NCBI GenBank assembly: GCA_014384565.1
Contig: JACNFO010000060.1
Coordinates: 1 to 61,046 of the forward strand
Source of the DNA: Candidatus Pseudothioglobus aerophilus
GTDB taxonomy: Bacteria > Pseudomonadota > Gammaproteobacteria > PS1 > Pseudothioglobaceae
DNA: 61,046 bases
Direction: 5' to 3'
A model generated the notes under the pieces. It worked only from the letters and a program-made list of their open reading frames with translations, had not been told where the DNA came from and ran no database searches. Shown here in pieces: positions 58,124 to 61,046 of the stretch (positions within the stretch are counted from its first letter, which is position 1; every line of letters begins with the position of its first letter). The translations under genes and the position numbers were made by a program.

Positions 58124-58843
58124 ATGAAAACAGCCTTAATTACTGGTGGTGCAGCTCGAATTGGAGCCCAAATAGCAAAAACACTGCACAAAAATAACTT
58201 TAATATAATTATTCATTGCAATCAATCAAAAGACAAGGCACAATTACTTTGTGATGAGCTCAACCTTTTAAAAGAAAAATCAGCCAAAGTAGTAGTAGGT
58301 AATCTTAATAACATTGATTCTATAAACACAATTGTTGAAACGATAGAATCAATAGACTTATTAGTCAACAACGCGTCTGTCTTCTATCCTTTATCAGTAG
58401 ACGAGAGCGACTCTGAAAATTGGGATAACATATTAGATGTTAATCTTAAAGCGCCCTTCTTTCTATCAAAGGGACTAAGTCAAAAGCTCAAATCTAGGGA
58501 GGGGTCAATAATAAATATTATTGACATTCATGCAGACCGGCCACTCAAAAAACATTCGGTCTACAACATTTCAAAAGCAGGCCTAAAAATGCTTACCCTA
58601 ACCCTTGCTAAAGAACTTGCTCCCTCTGTTAGAGTTAATGGAGTGTCACCTGGCTCGATCTTATGGCCGCAAGAAGGGGCAGAAATTTCTGAATCAGACA
58701 AAAGTATTATGCTTGAAAGAATAGCTCTTAAAAGACAAGGATCACCTCAAGATATTGCAGATACAGTTCTTTTTTTAGCAAACTCTAATTACCTTACAGG
58801 TCAAATAATTAATGTTGATGGGGGTCGCACTCTCAATCAGTAA
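58124..58843 (+). CDS. folM: Pteridine reductase/dihydromonapterin reductase FolM
   Basis: 239 residues, SDR family. TGGAARIG at 7-14 binds NADP; LVNNASVFYPL is in the family form. The catalytic set reads D134-x12-Y147-x3-K151 with Asp in place of Ser (INIIDIHADRP), as in PTR1 and FolM, and SPGSILWP follows. It makes tetrahydrobiopterin or -monapterin and can reduce dihydrofolate. A single gene on the + strand upstream of rne. Confidence 0.85.
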   Translation: MKTALITGGAARIGAQIAKTLHKNNFNIIIHCNQSKDKAQLLCDELNLLKEKSAKVVVGNLNNIDSINTIVETIESIDLLVNNASVFYPLSVDESDSENWDNILDVNLKAPFFLSKGLSQKLKSREGSIINIIDIHADRPLKKHSVYNISKAGLKMLTLTLAKELAPSVRVNGVSPGSILWPQEGAEISESDKSIMLERIALKRQGSPQDIADTVLFLANSNYLTGQIINVDGGRTLNQ

Positions 58844-58865
58844 ACAAATCCCTTTAGCCTTAATG

Positions 58866-58874
58866 TGGTATAAT
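58866..58874 (+). promoter_or_regulatory. Extended -10 promoter of rne
   Basis: TGGTATAAT, a perfect TG-n-TATAAT, stands 23 bases after the folM stop. With a start near 58881 it gives a leader of about 225 bases before the rne ATG. Confidence 0.65.
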
Positions 58875-58880
58875 CTATAT

Positions 58881-59104
58881 GTCGATCATTTTTTTTCGAC
58901 TAACAAGAATTTTTTTACAATTGTTTCAAACTAAAAAATAGAACTATTGTAACGAACTAATTTTTTTATGGGCTAATTGAAGCCACATACAAAACCTTAT
59001 TTAGTAATTGATGAATTTTATTAATCAAACCTTTATTCCCATTCAATACGTAAGTATTGATGCTTTGTACGTGCTCAATAGTCCAGATATTATAGGACTT
59101 CATA
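58881..59104 (+). promoter_or_regulatory. Long structured leader of rne
   Basis: Stem-loops: GTCGA...TCGAC (58881-58900) at the 5' end; TCAATAC-GTAA-GTATTGA (59043-59060, seven pairs, GNRA loop); and AGTCC-AGATATTATA-GGACT (59080-59099), whose 3' arm contains the AGGA Shine-Dalgarno. TATTGA (59055-59060) can instead pair with TCAATA (59075-59080), so two folds are exclusive. E. coli rne is autoregulated by RNase E through such a leader. Confidence 0.55.
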
Positions 59105-61046
59105 ATGAATCACATTTTAATCAACGCAACCCACAAAGAAGAAATTCGAGTTGCAATTGTCAAGGACCAAAAGCTTACTGGCCTTGATATCGAGACAAGC
59201 CTCAATAGAAAGACTAAGGGCAACATATACAAAGCAAAGATTTCTCGTGTAGAGCAATCTTTAGAAGCTGCTTTCGTTAACTATGGTAAAGACAAGCATG
59301 GTTTTTTACCCTTTAAGGAGATCTCTCCTTTCTTTTCTGATGGCGTTAAGCCTAAAGGTGACAAATTAACTATCAGTGACGTCCTTAAAGAAGGGCAAGA
59401 CATTATCATACAAGTTGAAAAAGAGGAGCGTGGTAACAAAGGCGCTGCCCTTAGTACCTACATTAATTTAGCTGGTGCTTACATGATACTAACACCAAAC
59501 AACCCTAAAAGCTCAGGCATATCAAGACAAATTGGCGCATCAGATCGTCAAGATTTAAAAAACTTATTGCCAAGCCTTAATGTTCCTAAGCACTCTGGAC
59601 TAATAATTCGTACTGAAGGAGCTGGAAGAGGCGTTAGTGAGCTTCAATGGGAGATTGACCACCTAACTCAGCTCTGGAAATCTATTAAAACTGCAACTAA
59701 AAAGCAAGAGGATCCTTTCTTAATCTATCAAGAAAGTGATATTACTGTTAGAGCGTTGCGTGACTTTTTAAGAGAAGATACCGATAGCGTAATTATTGAT
59801 GACTTAGAGACCTATCAAAAGGCCAGGGACTTTATTAGCTTTGTAATGCCTCATTACTTAGACAAGATTAAATTCTTTGATGTTACCGAGCACTCTCTTT
59901 TTGCACACATGAGTATAGAATCTCAAGTTAAGAGCGTCTTTAATAGAGAAGTTACTTTGAGATCTGGAGCAACTATTGTGTTTGACCCGACAGAAGCATT
60001 AACAGCAATAGACATCAACTCTGCTAGAGCAACAAAGGGAACAAGTATTGAGGATACTGCCTATAAGGCAAACTTAGACGCTGCATCAGAAATTGCGTTA
60101 CAGCTTCAATTAAGAGATATTGGAGGCCTAGTAGTAATTGACTTTATTGATATGGCTTCAGAATCCAATAGAATAGCTATTGAGAAGTTAATGGAAAAAG
60201 CTACAGCAAATGATAGGGCTCGCGTTCAAATAGGCTCAATATCAAGGTTTGGCCTTTTAGAGCTATCACGCCAAAGACTTATGAACTCTGTTGCTGAATC
60301 AACAGGAAAAACTTGTTCAATTTGTAATGGTAGTGGAACAAATCCAACTATTCCTTCACTATCATTAAGAATTATTCGTCAACTAGAAGACAACCTAAAT
60401 TCAAATAAAAATGGTGATGACATAACAATTCAATCAAGCGTTGAAGTAATAACCTACTTGCTTAATGAGAAGAGACAAAACATAATTGAAATGGAAGATA
60501 AACATAATATTAAGATTACTCTTCTTCCAAATCAATACATGCACTTTCCTCACTTCACGATGAACAAACAAAAGGGTGATAAAAACTCTCATCATAAGAG
60601 CTTTCAAGGCGTGTCTAAGCCTCAAGAAAATCCGAATGTAATAAATTATATTGATAAACCTGATATTCCTGCTGTGTCTTCTAATCACCCATCAACAAAG
60701 ATGCCTGAAAAGAAGGTCTCATTTATGAGTAAATTATCTGAAATTTTCTCTTCAGATAAAAAAACAATTACTGAGTCAAAAACTAGCAGACCTCAGAGCA
60801 GAAACCAAAATAGAAACAGAAACCAAAATAGAAACAGAAACCAAAATAGAAATAGAAGCCAGAACCAAAATACCCAAGATAGCCAGAAAACTGGGGCTAT
60901 TGAAACTCAAAAAAATAGCTCTAATGAAGCCAATAATATTAAAGCTAATCAGAACAATCCAAACCAAAATAGGAACAGAAATCAAAATAGAAATAGAAGC
61001 CAAAAAAATACAGCAAACTCCAATAAAAATCCGACTGAGAATGTTG
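59105..61046 (+). CDS. rne: Ribonuclease E, N-terminal part (runs off the right edge)
   Basis: 647 codons are visible and the frame is open at the edge. The S1 domain covers about 37-120, the RNase H-like and DNase I-like catalytic parts follow: D303 (TAIDINSARAT) and D346 (GGLVVIDFIDM) are the catalytic Asp. The zinc link is C404SICNGSGT with C407. These positions equal those of E. coli. After about residue 515 the chain is low-complexity and basic with Asn/Arg/Gln repeats. The degradosome scaffold end is outside the window. Confidence 0.97.
   Translation, partial: MNHILINATHKEEIRVAIVKDQKLTGLDIETSLNRKTKGNIYKAKISRVEQSLEAAFVNYGKDKHGFLPFKEISPFFSDGVKPKGDKLTISDVLKEGQDIIIQVEKEERGNKGAALSTYINLAGAYMILTPNNPKSSGISRQIGASDRQDLKNLLPSLNVPKHSGLIIRTEGAGRGVSELQWEIDHLTQLWKSIKTATKKQEDPFLIYQESDITVRALRDFLREDTDSVIIDDLETYQKARDFISFVMPHYLDKIKFFDVTEHSLFAHMSIESQVKSVFNREVTLRSGATIVFDPTEALTAIDINSARATKGTSIEDTAYKANLDAASEIALQLQLRDIGGLVVIDFIDMASESNRIAIEKLMEKATANDRARVQIGSISRFGLLELSRQRLMNSVAESTGKTCSICNGSGTNPTIPSLSLRIIRQLEDNLNSNKNGDDITIQSSVEVITYLLNEKRQNIIEMEDKHNIKITLLPNQYMHFPHFTMNKQKGDKNSHHKSFQGVSKPQENPNVINYIDKPDIPAVSSNHPSTKMPEKKVSFMSKLSEIFSSDKKTITESKTSRPQSRNQNRNRNQNRNRNQNRNRSQNQNTQDSQKTGAIETQKNSSNEANNIKANQNNPNQNRNRNQNRNRSQKNTANSNKNPTENV
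60800..60853 (+). repeat. Three tandem 18-base repeats in the rne tail
   Basis: The unit agaaaccaaaatagaaac occurs three times in a row (60800, 60818, 60836; the last with one change), coding for RNQNRN units. A related but less regular set lies at 60961-61005. The two are separated by a non-repetitive stretch. They form an arginine/asparagine-rich RNA-binding segment like the AR-rich part of E. coli RNase E. Confidence 0.9.

Noticed and set aside
60800-60853. Tandem repeats considered as a CRISPR array
   Set aside because: Units are adjacent with no spacers and keep the rne reading frame.
60776-61003. Minus-strand ORF with ISILVSVSILVSVS-type repeats
   Set aside because: It is the reverse reading of the RNase E tandem repeats, with a low-complexity sequence.

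Overview
The window is a gene-dense, AT-rich stretch of a gammaproteobacterial chromosome. Almost every gene is a recognisable housekeeping or biosynthetic gene with gammaproteobacterial neighbourhoods: yceD-rpmF-plsX-fabH, trxA-rho, SRP RNA-dnaX-ybaB-recR, ftsA-lpxC, ilvI-ilvH-ilvC, argD-argF. Low GC, very short intergenic gaps, single-copy genes and a DmdA-like (DMSP demethylase family) gene suggest a streamlined marine gammaproteobacterium, possibly of the SUP05/Thioglobus type. That placement is an inference from gene content, not a measured phylogeny. I see no prophage, IS element, CRISPR array, tRNA or rRNA.

Layout. 1-3712 (+): end of rlmB, then yceD-rpmF-plsX, a small membrane protein and fabH (ribosome and fatty-acid/phospholipid start). 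3709-12561 (-): ispA-xseB-SDR-pcnB-queF-lptF, rho with a C-rich leader, trxA, an AEC permease and gltX. 12712-24072 (+): Mth938-like protein-rodA-dacA-dat (cell wall), the SRP RNA, dnaX-ybaB-recR, valS, an SH3/coiled-coil membrane protein and guaB. 24083-29103: a DUF6172 gene and a HalD/BesD-type oxygenase (-), then roxA, pnp and slyX (+). 29182-33358 (-): aceE with a HopJ-domain gene and an MFS permease. 33611-38330 (+): algC, a DmdA-like gene, two LysE exporters around a VOC protein, and a GNAT. 38376-40616 (-): hpf, mgtE, a DUF2007 protein and a 59-residue membrane protein. 40750-43016 (+): a terminator-ended RNA candidate, then argD-argF. 43013-58038 (-): midA-uppP-pepN-pncC-dusA, ftsA-lpxC, ilvI-ilvH-ilvC-pssA-leuA, a HolD-like gene and queH. 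58124-61046 (+): folM and the start of rne.

No large undescribed system stands out. The most interesting signals are regulatory or small-scale. They are: (i) a 24-codon leucine-rich leader ORF with stem-loops in front of leuA; (ii) a nine-A slippery run in dnaX at the tau/gamma boundary; (iii) pepN with no ATG/GTG/TTG in its first part and apparently an AUU start behind a good Shine-Dalgarno; (iv) ftsZ missing from between ftsA and lpxC; (v) a C-rich, rut-like leader with a mini-ORF before rho; (vi) a structured rne leader with a hairpin over the ribosome binding site; (vii) a terminator-ended RNA candidate upstream of argD; (viii) an unmodified His-X-Asp oxygenase of a family known for halogenases.

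Pathways that meet in the window: branched-chain amino acids (ilvI, ilvH, ilvC, leuA), arginine (argD, argF), queuosine (queF, queH), envelope (lpxC, lptF, uppP, rodA, dacA, ftsA, pssA, plsX), RNA turnover (rne, pnp, pcnB, rho), and DNA replication and repair (dnaX, HolD-like, recR, xseB).
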